64,000 nucleotides of DNA from Ligilactobacillus sp900765635. GTDB taxonomy: Bacteria > Bacillota > Bacilli > Lactobacillales > Lactobacillaceae. The notes below the pieces were generated by a model. That model had not been told where the DNA came from and made no database searches. It worked only from the letters and a program-made list of their open reading frames with translations. Location of the stretch: the NCBI RefSeq assembly GCF_949152225.1, contig NZ_CASCJC010000001.1, forward strand, positions 1,760,650-1,824,649. Direction: 5' to 3'. Shown here one piece after another: positions 18,345 to 27,106 of this stretch. Each line of letters starts with the position of its first letter. Positions within the stretch are counted from its first letter, which is position 1. Position numbers and translations under genes: made by a program.

Positions 18345-18992
18345 TTAAACTTGATATGGATTAAAAACAAAAGCACTATCAATGATCTTGCTTGGATCAT
18401 AGTCTTTCATCAATTCGTTGTATTCTTCATAATAACCATTGTCCACTTCCATTTGTGGAATAACCTTGCTTGCTTCGTGTAAGAAGTGCATGCTATCGCG
18501 CCCCATTTCTTGTCCGCGTTTAGTGTGTTTATCCAAAGCATAATCAGGAATTTCTGGCACATAGCCTTTGTTAAAGTTTTTGATAACAATATTTTTCAAC
18601 AAGTCAGAGGAGCGATCCTTAGTAGATTGGCATAAATAACGAATCGCATGCACAAACATCATGGCACGATCTGGTTCGCTGTATTCAAAGTTTTTACGCA
18701 TTTGGTTTAATGTATTAACAAAAATTGGTGCATTAGGATTACCCATGCCGATATCTTCAACAGAGATAGCTAGTAAACGACGCCATAATTTTTCTTCAAA
18801 TTGTGGTGAAGAAATATACATTTCATAAGCAAATTCAACCGCAGCACGTTCTTTACCACGACGGATTGATTTTTGCAAAGCAGAGATTACTTCGTCTCCA
18901 GCTAAACCGTTACGTGTAGTCGTGCGTGCCCATGGATCAGCGATGAACTCTTTTTTTGCTTGGCAATTTTTGTTATTATTTTCTTGTGACAT
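18345..18992 (-). CDS. Stand-alone protein resembling the C-terminal domain of RarA/MgsA AAA+ ATPases
   Basis: The 215-residue cytoplasmic protein contains DEVISALQKSIRRGKERAAVEFAYEMY followed by WRRLLAISVEDIGMGNPNAP. This matches the pattern of the C-terminal tetramerisation region of RarA/MgsA (an ISAFxKSIRGSD stretch, then RRLxxIASEDIGxANP). No Walker A or B motif and no AAA+ module are present, so it cannot be an ATPase by itself. AAGGAAG precedes the ATG. It is the first gene of an operon with an EIIC permease and is divergent from an rpiR-type regulator across only 48 bp. Its function is unknown; the context points to sugar uptake rather than DNA repair. Confidence 0.7.
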   Translation of the reverse strand: MSQENNNKNCQAKKEFIADPWARTTTRNGLAGDEVISALQKSIRRGKERAAVEFAYEMYISSPQFEEKLWRRLLAISVEDIGMGNPNAPIFVNTLNQMRKNFEYSEPDRAMMFVHAIRYLCQSTKDRSSDLLKNIVIKNFNKGYVPEIPDYALDKHTKRGQEMGRDSMHFLHEASKVIPQMEVDNGYYEEYNELMKDYDPSKIIDSAFVFNPYQV

Positions 18993-19040
18993 ATTTTGTT
19001 ACTTCCTTTCAATACTTAACTTTATTTAGGGGGTTTTTAC

Positions 19041-19736
19041 TTGGACATTCGACAAATCAGCGAAAAATACCAACTAAATGAAACTGAAGTTGCTGTTTTA
19101 AACTACATGCAAGAGCATCGAGATAAACTAAAAACACTTGGTGTACGTCAGTTAGCCAAAGAAACTTTCACCTCGCCTAGTTTCATCGTTAAAATGGCTA
19201 AGCGCATGAATCTTTCTGGCTATTACGAATTAGTCTTTTTGATGACTGACACAAGCTTTGCTTTACTCAACTTCGAAGATTTACTTAACATCAAACAATA
19301 TATCGAATCCTTCAAAAAGCTACTAAACAAACACCGTGATTCGATGATAACCATCATGGGAAGCGGCTTTTCACAAAATATCGCTAACTATATGAGTGAA
19401 TATTTCAACATTCATGGCTACCGCTGTACAGCTAATTCACATCTTGAATTAATCCGTAAAGATACCAATCGTCAAAATTTGATCATTGTTATCAGCAATT
19501 CTGGAGAGACAAAACGTTTGACCGAGTTGTGCCAAGAAGCCAATGGCAATGAGTGTGATGTGATCGCTTTTGTAGGCAATACCAACTCAACAATTGCACA
19601 AAATGTCAAGCTTGCTATCAGCACCGATTCTTTTAAACCATCTTTTTTTGACAGCAGTCATCCACAACTGTTCTTTGGCCTGGCTTTAATCTATTTTGAA
19701 GTCTTAATGAGCTCAGTTTTAACAGACAACCAATAA
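19041..19736 (+). CDS. RpiR/MurR family transcriptional regulator
   Basis: The 231-residue protein has an N-terminal RpiR helix-turn-helix (about residues 1-75: LNETEVAVLNYMQEH, then VRQLAKETFTSPSFIVKMAKRMNLSGYYELVF) and a C-terminal SIS phospho-sugar-binding domain (about 85-225) with MGSGFSQNIANYMSEYF and IVISNSGETKRLTELC. SIS-domain regulators sense sugar phosphates. The start codon is TTG, with AGGGGG about eight bases upstream; no in-frame ATG fits better. The divergent gap to the RarA-C-like/EIIC operon is only 48 bp, so this protein very likely controls that operon. Confidence 0.88.
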   Translation: MDIRQISEKYQLNETEVAVLNYMQEHRDKLKTLGVRQLAKETFTSPSFIVKMAKRMNLSGYYELVFLMTDTSFALLNFEDLLNIKQYIESFKKLLNKHRDSMITIMGSGFSQNIANYMSEYFNIHGYRCTANSHLELIRKDTNRQNLIIVISNSGETKRLTELCQEANGNECDVIAFVGNTNSTIAQNVKLAISTDSFKPSFFDSSHPQLFFGLALIYFEVLMSSVLTDNQ

Positions 19737-19856
19737 TTTTACTATAATTGAAAAATGAGAACTTGTGAACAGTTTGGTAGCTTTCGTGAACATGTTATTA
19801 TTCTTAAAAAACATGTTTTCCGATTTAAAAAGAGCTCTTTTTAAAAAAATAAGCAC

Positions 19857-19905
19857 AAAAAACCGAACTTCATATTAGATTAACCCAATATGAAGTTCGG
19901 TTTTT
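19857..19905. terminator. Strong bidirectional terminator after rpiR-type gene
   Basis: AACCGAACTTCATATT (19861-19876) pairs perfectly with AATATGAAGTTCGGTT (19887-19902). A-tracts lie before the stem and T-tracts after it. Confidence 0.9.
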
Positions 19906-19947
19906 CATTTCAGTAAAATGCACAAACGATTGACAAATTAAATAAAT

Positions 19948-20277
19948 ATGCCACATTATTCATTAGACCTTAATCAGTATCAAGATAATGGTGCCTTAGC
20001 TAATTTTAAAAATCTATTAGCCCAAGCTAACACGCTATTAAGCAACGATAATGTTACGCAAAAACAAATCGATCAAATGCTAAAGGATTTGACAACTGCA
20101 CGTGCTGCTTTAACTTTAAAAGAAACTAAAAAGCCAACAACTGATAAAAACAACTCAAATAATGCTAAGCCAAAACAAAAATTACCTCAAACCGGCGACA
20201 GCAAACAGACTGTGCTTGGTCTATTAGGCTTTAGCATCCTTACAATCGGTGCTATTAGCTTAAAAAAATTTAACTAG
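19948..20277 (+). pseudogene. Orphan C-terminal fragment of an LPXTG surface protein (FIVAR + LPQTG)
   Basis: The 109-codon frame encodes one FIVAR-type helical repeat (about residues 5-60: a LANFKNLLAQANTLLSNDNVTQKQID pattern), a Lys/Asn/Thr linker, then LPQTGD, a hydrophobic helix (LGLLGFSILTIGAISL) and a KKFN tail. This is a complete sortase-sorting signal. There is no signal peptide and no clear ribosome site, so it is best read as the 3' remnant of a large wall protein whose body has been lost. The FIVAR repeat resembles those of the nearby GH101 protein, which lacks an LPXTG motif. It could alternatively be expressed from an internal start, but without a secretion signal it would not reach the wall. 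Confidence 0.75.
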
Positions 20278-20283
20278 ATATTA

Positions 20284-20319
20284 AATAAGGACTACGAAAA
20301 GTTTCGTAGTCCTTATTTT
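20284..20319. terminator. Bidirectional terminator
   Basis: AATAAGGACTACGAAA pairs with TTTCGTAGTCCTTATT around AG. It separates the LPXTG remnant (+) from the convergent MFS gene (-). Confidence 0.9.
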
Positions 20320-20327
20320 GTTAAAAA

Positions 20328-21554
20328 TTATTTTAAAATAGTTTTTTGCGCAGCTTCGCTAGCATGTGTTAATTTAAAGACCAACAAGTTAAAGACCATA
20401 ATCAAGCTGCTGACCACAAAAATACCGCGGTAATCAAAGATCCCAGCCACAAACGAACCGATCATTGGTCCTAAGACACTACCAACTGATTGGAAGCTTT
20501 GGTTATATGAAAAGACAATACTTGTATTTTCTGTTGTTGTGTTCTTGGTTAATAGAGTTTGAACAGATGGCAACATTGCTGCATCAGAAATCCCTGTTAA
20601 AATGCGCATCCCTATCAATTGATAGACATTGGTTACAAAAGAAGTTGCAAAAAAGACCAGCATCGCAAAAATAAAACCAAAGACTAGCATCTTTTGCGTT
20701 CCAATCCGATCACCTAAGCGTCCAAATAAAGGTGCTGCGATAATTGTGGATAAACCTGGCATCGAAGCTACAATCCCAGCCATAAAGGTCACGGATTGAT
20801 GTGAAGAAGTCAATAATTCTTTAACGAATAGACTTAAAATGGGGTTGATCGACATATTGACGATTTGAACAAACATCGTTGTCGAAAATAAAACGAGGAT
20901 TAAACGTACACTGATAATTTGTTTGAAGGTTACTTTTGGATGTTTTTTATCAGTGGCTGGCTTAGCGGTAAAATCTTCTTTCACACAAAAATAAGTCAAA
21001 ATAAAAACCAACATCATGATGATTCCTGTAATATTAAAGGTCATGCGATAAGAAAATACACTCGCTAATGCCCCGCCTAATAAGGGACCTAGCAATGTTC
21101 CAGCAGTCAAGCCGGTTACTAAGATACTCAATGCTTGTCCCGAATTTTTCTTAGGTGCTTGTGAAGCAATCAAGGCATTGGCATTGGAAACATACCCGCC
21201 AAAGGCTCCTTGTAGTGCACGTAAAAGCAAAAGTTCCCATACATTGGTCACAAAGCCCATCAATAAAAAGACTACCGCCATCCCAAACGATGCCCGTAAC
21301 AGCATCAAACGCCGGCCCTTTTTATCCGCTAACCTGCCCCAAACAGGCGAGACTATCGCCATTACTAAAAAGCATGAAGCAAACACAATTCCCGTATAAA
21401 ACGTCAGTTGTTGTTTGCTATAATGCCCCAATTCACCAATAAATAGTGACAAAAACGGAGTGATTTCACTCATCCCCATCCCCGTCATAAAAACGCCAAA
21501 CCAAAGCACAAATAAGTTTTTGCGCCAGAGTGGACGTGTTTGTGTAGTTTCCAT
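20328..21554 (-). CDS. MFS multidrug transporter, 12-segment (DHA1-like)
   Basis: The 408-residue protein appears to have 12 membrane segments. Motif A is visible twice, as GRLADKKGRRLMLLR in the first half and GRLGDRIGTQKMLVFG in the second, and a motif C-like stretch ILVTGLTAGTLLGPLLGGAL lies near residue 145. This is typical of proton-driven drug exporters. AAGGAA lies about eight bases before the ATG. The gene is single, with terminators on both sides. An AT-rich promoter region with TATATAGTATAG lies at about 21630-21645. The substrate is unknown. Confidence 0.88.
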   Translation of the reverse strand: METTQTRPLWRKNLFVLWFGVFMTGMGMSEITPFLSLFIGELGHYSKQQLTFYTGIVFASCFLVMAIVSPVWGRLADKKGRRLMLLRASFGMAVVFLLMGFVTNVWELLLLRALQGAFGGYVSNANALIASQAPKKNSGQALSILVTGLTAGTLLGPLLGGALASVFSYRMTFNITGIIMMLVFILTYFCVKEDFTAKPATDKKHPKVTFKQIISVRLILVLFSTTMFVQIVNMSINPILSLFVKELLTSSHQSVTFMAGIVASMPGLSTIIAAPLFGRLGDRIGTQKMLVFGFIFAMLVFFATSFVTNVYQLIGMRILTGISDAAMLPSVQTLLTKNTTTENTSIVFSYNQSFQSVGSVLGPMIGSFVAGIFDYRGIFVVSSLIMVFNLLVFKLTHASEAAQKTILK

Positions 21555-21733
21555 ACTAATTCCTTCTTTGTCTATATTTTTTTGAAAACCCCCAGTACAA
21601 ATTTTTATACAGTTTTTTGTTTAACCATAATATATAGTATAGACCTCAAATAAGATAAAAGCTATACAAAAAGTAAGTCAATTTGTACACTTTGTTTCTT
21701 CATCCGTTTTCAATAAGTTATTTTTTTCTGCAC

Positions 21734-21784
21734 TAAAAAAGCCGTAAGATAACAAACAGTTTGTTATTTCACAGCTCTTTTAGA
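21734..21784 (-). terminator. Terminator of the gdpP-rplI-dnaB operon
   Basis: A long imperfect inverted repeat (AAAGAGCTGTGAAATAACAA with its partner TTGTTATCTTACGGCTTTTT on the minus strand) ends in a T-run just after the dnaB stop codon. Confidence 0.8.
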
Positions 21785-21796
21785 TTTCACTTGCTT

Positions 21797-23197
21797 TTAA
21801 CCCATTCCTGGCGGTTCGGGAGCATATGAAATGTTTGCAAATTTATAACACGTTTTGTTAAATAAAAGCTTTATCGTCCCACGCGCACCAGCACGGTTTT
21901 TTTCGATGATCAATTCGACCACACCAGCATCGGGATTGCCTAATGGCGCAGAATTTTCTTCGTTTTCGTCATCACCTTCTGCGCGTTCATAGTAATCATC
22001 ACGATACAAGAAAGCAACAATATCAGCATCTTGTTCAATCGCCCCAGATTCACGAATATCTGAGAGGACCGGACGTTTGTCTTGGCGTTGTTCAACCCCA
22101 CGTGAAAGCTGGGATAAGGCAATGACTGGTACAGCCAATTCTTTGGCAAGCTTCTTTAATTCACGCGAAATCTCAGAAACTTCTTGTTGTCGGCTTTCCT
22201 TATTAGAACCTTCAATCAACTGCAAGTAGTCAATCACAATCAAACCTAATTTACCAGTCTTTTTAGCCAAACCACGACATCTGGCCCGAATAGCCGCCAT
22301 TTTGATCCCTGGCGTATCATCGATATAAATATCAGTCCGCTTCAAAGACTCGATTGATACACTTAGACTAGCCCATTCTTCACTAGAGAGATTCCCGTTT
22401 TGTAAATTAGAAGCATTGATTGAACCTTCTGCCGACAACATCCGGCGCACCAAAGATTCTGCCCCCATTTCCAAAGAGAAAATAGCCACAGAAACATCAT
22501 TTTCTTTGGCCACATTTTGGGCGATATTCAAAGCAAAAGCCGTTTTACCCACGGCTGGACGTGCCGCTAAGATAATCAAATTATCTGCTTGTAACCCAGC
22601 CGTTACCTTATCTAGCTCACCATAGCCAGTTGAAAGCCCGATGATTTCTTCTGTTTGATTAGCCCGTTGTGTCGTTTCATCATAAACTGCATCCAAAACA
22701 TTGGCAATGCGTTTAAAACTGCCATCCGTTTTTTGTTCGGCAATCTCTGCAATATTGCGCTCTGCTTCGCCTAAAAGGCCGGCAATATCTTGATCATCAT
22801 TTTGTGCTATCGCAAAGATTTCACGTGCTGCACTCATCAAACGCCGCCGGACTGCTTTTTCTTGCACTAATTTAGCATACGAAACAGCATTTCTAGCCGT
22901 TGGTTGCGCGTTAGTCATTAACCTTGATAAATAAACAATCCCACCAGCATCATCGAGTTGTTTTTGAAGACTTAAACGATCATTGAGTGTTACCAATGAT
23001 ATTTGTTCATTGCGATTATTTAAATCTATCATCGTTGCAAAGATAATCTGATTTTGACGTGTATAAAAATCGAGTGGCTGAACAAATTCTAAAACATCAT
23101 CTAAAACATTAGAGTTAGACAAAATTATTCCTAAAAGATTTTCTTCTGCCTCTATGTTTTTAGGCAAATTATCTGTCGCCAAAAAATCATTAGCCAT
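21797..23197 (-). CDS. dnaB: Replicative DNA helicase DnaB
   Basis: This 466-residue hexameric helicase unwinds DNA at the replication fork. The N-terminal primase-interaction domain (about 1-150) begins LPKNIEAEENLLGIILSN. The RecA-like domain has Walker A AARPAVGKTAFALNIA near residue 210, EMGAESLVRRML, Walker B GLIVIDYLQLIEG near 310, and the DnaB motif LKKLAKELAVPVIALSQLSRGVEQR with DKRPVLSDIRESGAIEQDAD. Length is normal for Firmicutes; B. subtilis calls the orthologue DnaC. It is third in the conserved gdpP-rplI-dnaB block, 41 bp after rplI. In many relatives purA follows; here purA is 34 kb away. Confidence 0.97.
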   Translation of the reverse strand: MANDFLATDNLPKNIEAEENLLGIILSNSNVLDDVLEFVQPLDFYTRQNQIIFATMIDLNNRNEQISLVTLNDRLSLQKQLDDAGGIVYLSRLMTNAQPTARNAVSYAKLVQEKAVRRRLMSAAREIFAIAQNDDQDIAGLLGEAERNIAEIAEQKTDGSFKRIANVLDAVYDETTQRANQTEEIIGLSTGYGELDKVTAGLQADNLIILAARPAVGKTAFALNIAQNVAKENDVSVAIFSLEMGAESLVRRMLSAEGSINASNLQNGNLSSEEWASLSVSIESLKRTDIYIDDTPGIKMAAIRARCRGLAKKTGKLGLIVIDYLQLIEGSNKESRQQEVSEISRELKKLAKELAVPVIALSQLSRGVEQRQDKRPVLSDIRESGAIEQDADIVAFLYRDDYYERAEGDDENEENSAPLGNPDAGVVELIIEKNRAGARGTIKLLFNKTCYKFANISYAPEPPGMG

Positions 23198-23238
23198 GAC
23201 TCTTGATCCTTTCTACAAAACTTATGCTTAAGCACTCA

Positions 23239-23688
23239 TTATTTTTCTGCAATGTGTACACGAATCTTAGAAGTTACTTCATTGTGCAACTTAACAGGTA
23301 CATTTACATAACCCATCGAACGAATTGGCGCTGCTAGTTCCATCTTACGCTTATCAATCTTCAAACCATATTGTTCATTTAATGCCTGTGCAATTTGCTT
23401 GGTAGTAATTGAACCAAATAAGCGCCCATCTTCACCGGCTTTTGCCTTTAGTTCGACTACATATTTGCCAGATTCTAATTTTTCTTTTAAGGCCTTGGCT
23501 TCGGCTAAAATTTCTGCTTCTTTCTTAGCTTCGGCACGTTTTTGCCCCTTAAGCTCGCTCATCGCTGCTGCATTAGCTTGCTTAGCCTTATTAGCCTTGA
23601 TTAAGAAATTAGCGTAACCATCGGGAAGTTCCTTAATTTCTCCGCGTTTACCTTTTCCTCTAACATCTTGTGTAAAAATAACTTTCAT
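23239..23688 (-). CDS. rplI: 50S ribosomal protein L9
   Basis: The 149-residue L9 binds 23S rRNA near the L1 stalk. The N-terminal domain is canonical: KVIFTQDVRGKGKRGEIKELPDGYANFLI. It is followed by a long exposed helix (about 40-75, rich in Lys, Glu and Ala) and the C-terminal domain with GEDGRLFGSITTKQIAQAL. Length matches the family. AGGAGGAAAAAATT precedes the ATG. It lies 12 bp after gdpP and before dnaB, the usual Firmicutes order. Confidence 0.98.
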   Translation of the reverse strand: MKVIFTQDVRGKGKRGEIKELPDGYANFLIKANKAKQANAAAMSELKGQKRAEAKKEAEILAEAKALKEKLESGKYVVELKAKAGEDGRLFGSITTKQIAQALNEQYGLKIDKRKMELAAPIRSMGYVNVPVKLHNEVTSKIRVHIAEK

Positions 23689-23700
23689 AATTTTTTCCTC

Positions 23701-25725
23701 CTAATCTTGTGCATCGCCATCTTCAGCCAATTCTTCTAAAATCGCTAAAAGAGCTCGTTTTACTTGGCTGACACTTTGACCTTCAATTTGAGTTGCGGCA
23801 TTGCTCAAATGACCGCCACCGCCCATTTTTTCCATGATTAACTGTACATTAATTTCACCATTACTTCGTGCAGAGATTCCAACTTTGCCTTGTGGTCGAC
23901 TGGTAATTACAAACGAAGCATGCACTCCACTGACATCTAAAAGTGAATCGGCTGCTTGAGCGGCGGTCACCGGATCGTATGGACGACCATCTTCACCTGC
24001 ACAAACCGCCATGGAATTACCAATAAATTCCACACGATCAATCAAATGATTACGCTGCAAATATTGTGTTGCACTTTCTTTCATGAAATGTCTAGTCATT
24101 TCTAGATCGGCACCTACCGAACGTAGATAACTAGCCGCATCAAAGGTTCTTGTACCTGTATTCATAGAAAACGATTTAGTATCGATAATGATCCCTGTAA
24201 GCATCGCTGTCGCCTCTAATTTATTGATTGGCTCACTATCACGACTTTGATATTCAAACATTTCTGTGATTAACTCACATGTTGAGCTTGCATAAGGCTC
24301 AATGTAAACTAACAGTGGATTTTCTGGGAATTCCTCGCCACGGCGATGATGATCAATAATCATCAGTTTATCTTGCAGACGTTCATATAAACGTGGGCTA
24401 AGTGCCATCGATGGTTTAGAATGATCAACCATCACCAATAAACTATTGGCACTAATTTTTTCAAGTGCTTCGTCTGTTGAAATAATCTTTTCTTTAATTT
24501 CAGGATATGCACCCAACTCTTCTAATAAACGCGCAATATCTGAGTGGACAACTTCATTGTCTAAAACAATCCAGCATTGCTTTTTATTCATCTCTGCAAT
24601 CCGACGTAAACCTAAACAAGCACCAATTGAGTCCATATCAGGACGTGTATGCCCCATTACAAAAATTTCTTCGCTTTGTGCCATTAATTCCTTTAAGGCT
24701 TGGGAAATCATGCGTGCACGCACCCGCGTTCGTTTAGCCATCGGGTTAGTCTTGCCACCATAAAAACGCGCTTGACCATCATCTTGGCGTACTACCGCTT
24801 GGTCACCACCTCGTCCTAAGGCTAAGTCTAAATTACTTTGTGCCAATTTAGCCAAAGAAGCCAGGTTTTCTTGCCCATAGGCTAGACCAATACTTAGTGT
24901 TAATGGTGAATTTTGCTTTGATGTCCACTCACGAATAGTATCTAAAATCTTAAAACGTTGCTGCTCGATTTCTTGTAGAGATTTAGTATAGCCTAAAACT
25001 AGGTACTGATCTTCATCGACACGTTTAACAAACATCCCAAACTCATTAGCCCAATCATCTATCGCATTAGTCACGAAATTGCTCAAGTTAGAAACACTCT
25101 TATCGTTCATCGCTTTAGTAACCTCATCATAATTATCGACAAATATTTGTCCAATAACTAACTGTGATTCACTAAAATGTTTTTGTAACTCGACATAATG
25201 AGTTACCTCATACAAATAAGCAACATGTAATTCTGGTTGAATCAAGATATTAAAATAATTATCGCGCCACTTAGCTTCAAAAAATGTCTCTTCTTCTTGA
25301 TGTTTACTAATCAATGCTAAAAGTTCGCTATCAACATTTTTTAGCGGTTTTCCTAATAAATCAACCTTGCCAAAATATTGCTGTAACGTTGGATTAATCC
25401 ATTGAACATCATAGTCTTTACTATAAAATAAAATTCCAATTGGCATTTGTACTAAAGCATCTTGTTCACCACGTTTGATACGATAAGATAAATCTGAAAT
25501 ATATTCGTTGGTGCGCTCCACAATTTTGCCTAATGTTTCTAACACCAAGACAATTGCCAAAACTAAGGCAACTAACAAGATAATTCCTAACATCCAATTT
25601 AAGATGAAAGCCATCACATCACAAGCCAACGCAATCAACAATAAAAAGACCGCGATTAAGCGTGGTTGTCTTTCTTGCATAAAGTCTAATGTTTGCCAAA
25701 AATCCTTTGAAATAATTTTTTTCAT
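23701..25725 (-). CDS. gdpP: Cyclic-di-AMP phosphodiesterase GdpP
   Basis: The 674-residue membrane enzyme hydrolyses c-di-AMP to pApA, controlling potassium and osmotic balance and wall stress. The order is classical: two membrane helices (about residues 15-65), a degenerate PAS domain (about 80-150, MPIGILFYSKDYDVQWINP), a degenerate GGDEF domain (about 160-300), then DHH (GHTRPDMDSIGACLGL near 340 and MIIDHHRRGEEFPENP near 420) and a DHHA1 domain with GGGGHLSNAATQIEG near 640. The metal-binding Asp/His residues of DHH are present. The frame is open 22 codons upstream, but GAGGAAG lies right before the ATG at 25725, so that start is chosen. It is first in the gdpP-rplI-dnaB operon. Confidence 0.95.
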   Translation of the reverse strand: MKKIISKDFWQTLDFMQERQPRLIAVFLLLIALACDVMAFILNWMLGIILLVALVLAIVLVLETLGKIVERTNEYISDLSYRIKRGEQDALVQMPIGILFYSKDYDVQWINPTLQQYFGKVDLLGKPLKNVDSELLALISKHQEEETFFEAKWRDNYFNILIQPELHVAYLYEVTHYVELQKHFSESQLVIGQIFVDNYDEVTKAMNDKSVSNLSNFVTNAIDDWANEFGMFVKRVDEDQYLVLGYTKSLQEIEQQRFKILDTIREWTSKQNSPLTLSIGLAYGQENLASLAKLAQSNLDLALGRGGDQAVVRQDDGQARFYGGKTNPMAKRTRVRARMISQALKELMAQSEEIFVMGHTRPDMDSIGACLGLRRIAEMNKKQCWIVLDNEVVHSDIARLLEELGAYPEIKEKIISTDEALEKISANSLLVMVDHSKPSMALSPRLYERLQDKLMIIDHHRRGEEFPENPLLVYIEPYASSTCELITEMFEYQSRDSEPINKLEATAMLTGIIIDTKSFSMNTGTRTFDAASYLRSVGADLEMTRHFMKESATQYLQRNHLIDRVEFIGNSMAVCAGEDGRPYDPVTAAQAADSLLDVSGVHASFVITSRPQGKVGISARSNGEINVQLIMEKMGGGGHLSNAATQIEGQSVSQVKRALLAILEELAEDGDAQD

Positions 25726-26010
25726 ATACTTCCTCACTTTTTCTTTGCTTATTGTCAAAGAAAAACTTTTACTCCTAACAAAAATAGACATAGATTTTAT
25801 CTTTTATTTTATCACACTTTGTAATAACAAAAAAAGGAGCCAGCCTAAAACTAGTTCCTTTCTTTGGTTATGAGTTTTTCTTACTTTAAGTATACATTGA
25901 ATTCATTGTTTTGTCAGTTAAATCTAATCATATTTTTTTAAACAATTTTTGTGCTTTCTTATACATTGGTACAAAGATTTAATGGTAAAATGAAAGTAAA
26001 TATATTTTCT

Positions 26011-26051
26011 AAGAAAGGAGCAAGGAATTTTAGAGTTCCTTAATATCGCTC
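26011..26051 (+). promoter_or_regulatory. Leader with hairpin between Shine-Dalgarno and GTG start
   Basis: AAAGGAG (26014-26020) is 31 bases from the GTG at 26052, too far for direct use. Between them AAGGAA (26022-26027) and TTCCTT (26036-26041) form a hairpin with an 8-nt loop. Folding it out would leave about 11 bases between ribosome site and start. An in-frame stop at 26031 rules out an upstream start. This is inference from geometry. Confidence 0.45.
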
Positions 26052-27026
26052 GTGAAAACAAAGCTTCTTAAACGTTTAACCATCGCCGCTTTGGCTTTAA
26101 TTGCAACAACTAGTTTACCCGCTAATATCAAAGCCGACACAAACTCTACTAGTCATACTTTAAATGCTAGTTACGTTGTTTATGGGGCCGGTACAGCTAC
26201 TGAGGTGCGCTCAAAATTAGCCGATGTCTTAGGGACCGACTCTAATTTTAAGACGTTAACCGCTACGGCTAGCGATTATAGCAAATACATCGGCAACGGT
26301 GCCACGACGACCGATGCGGCCATGATTAGCTCGGTGGCAATCGCTCCTAGCGATCCAGGGTCTGGCGTTAAAGTCAACATCAAAAAATACGACGGCCAAG
26401 ACAACATCACCCAAGTGACCGCCCAACAATATGCGATGGTGGCCCAGATGGCTGGGGTTAACGACGTGACAATCGTCGTAACAGCCAATCGTGCTGTCTC
26501 GGGTGAATCGGCTCTAACCGGCGTCTACAAAGCCTTGGCACAAGACGGTATCACCCTTAACACCACCGATACGGCCACGGCTAACCAAATGCTTGATGCT
26601 ACCCAACAAGCCATCAACGAAAACAAAGACGACAGTGCCTATGCCGGAAAATTGATGGCAGCCGTTGGGGATACCACCAAAGAAATCGCAAAACAAAAAC
26701 AAGACGGTCAAACTTTAACAAGAGAAGACATTCAACAATTGTTAAACGAAGCCTTACAAAAACATGATATTGCCAACCAAACTTCCCAAAATGCGGTCAA
26801 CAATATCATCAACGTCTTGATTAAATTTGAAAACTCCCCAATTTCTTTGAGTAAAGACTACCTTGAAAATGTGACAAACACAATTGATAACGTCAAAAAC
26901 TCGACAGGCGATCTGATGAACAAGGTCAAAGACTGGGCCAACAGTGATGCGGCTAAAGAAACCGTCCAAAAAGCTAAGAATATTTTTACTCAATTTATCG
27001 AATGGATCAAAAGCTTCTTTAATTAA
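26052..27026 (+). CDS. Secreted DUF1002 family protein
   Basis: The 324-residue protein has a signal peptide (KTKLLKRLTIAALALIATTSLPANIKA, cleavage near residue 28). The DUF1002 region (about 35-260) shows VYGAGTATEVRSKLADVLGTDSNFKTLTATASDY, a SSVAIAPSDPGSGVKVNI stretch and AGVNDVTIVVTANRAVSGESALTGVYKAL. The C-terminal 60 residues form an amphipathic helical tail (KVKDWANSDAAKETVQKAKNIF) ending in the hydrophobic FIEWIKSFFN. The family is widespread in Firmicutes (B. subtilis YpuA) and has no established biochemical function. The start is GTG. Codon use is richer in C and G at third positions than in its neighbours, suggesting strong expression or acquisition. It is transcribed alone; an IS lies 42 bp downstream. 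Confidence 0.85.
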   Translation: MKTKLLKRLTIAALALIATTSLPANIKADTNSTSHTLNASYVVYGAGTATEVRSKLADVLGTDSNFKTLTATASDYSKYIGNGATTTDAAMISSVAIAPSDPGSGVKVNIKKYDGQDNITQVTAQQYAMVAQMAGVNDVTIVVTANRAVSGESALTGVYKALAQDGITLNTTDTATANQMLDATQQAINENKDDSAYAGKLMAAVGDTTKEIAKQKQDGQTLTREDIQQLLNEALQKHDIANQTSQNAVNNIINVLIKFENSPISLSKDYLENVTNTIDNVKNSTGDLMNKVKDWANSDAAKETVQKAKNIFTQFIEWIKSFFN

Positions 27027-27106
27027 AGCTTGCTTGCTAAAATCAACTCCTGAATTCCTTAGCACTATGTCCTGTCAAGTATACAGTTTAAATATATAAA
27101 AATTGA

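Noticed and set aside
25965..25985. TTGGTACAAAG upstream of the DUF1002 gene as a third GntR operator
   Set aside because: Only half of the inverted repeat is present.
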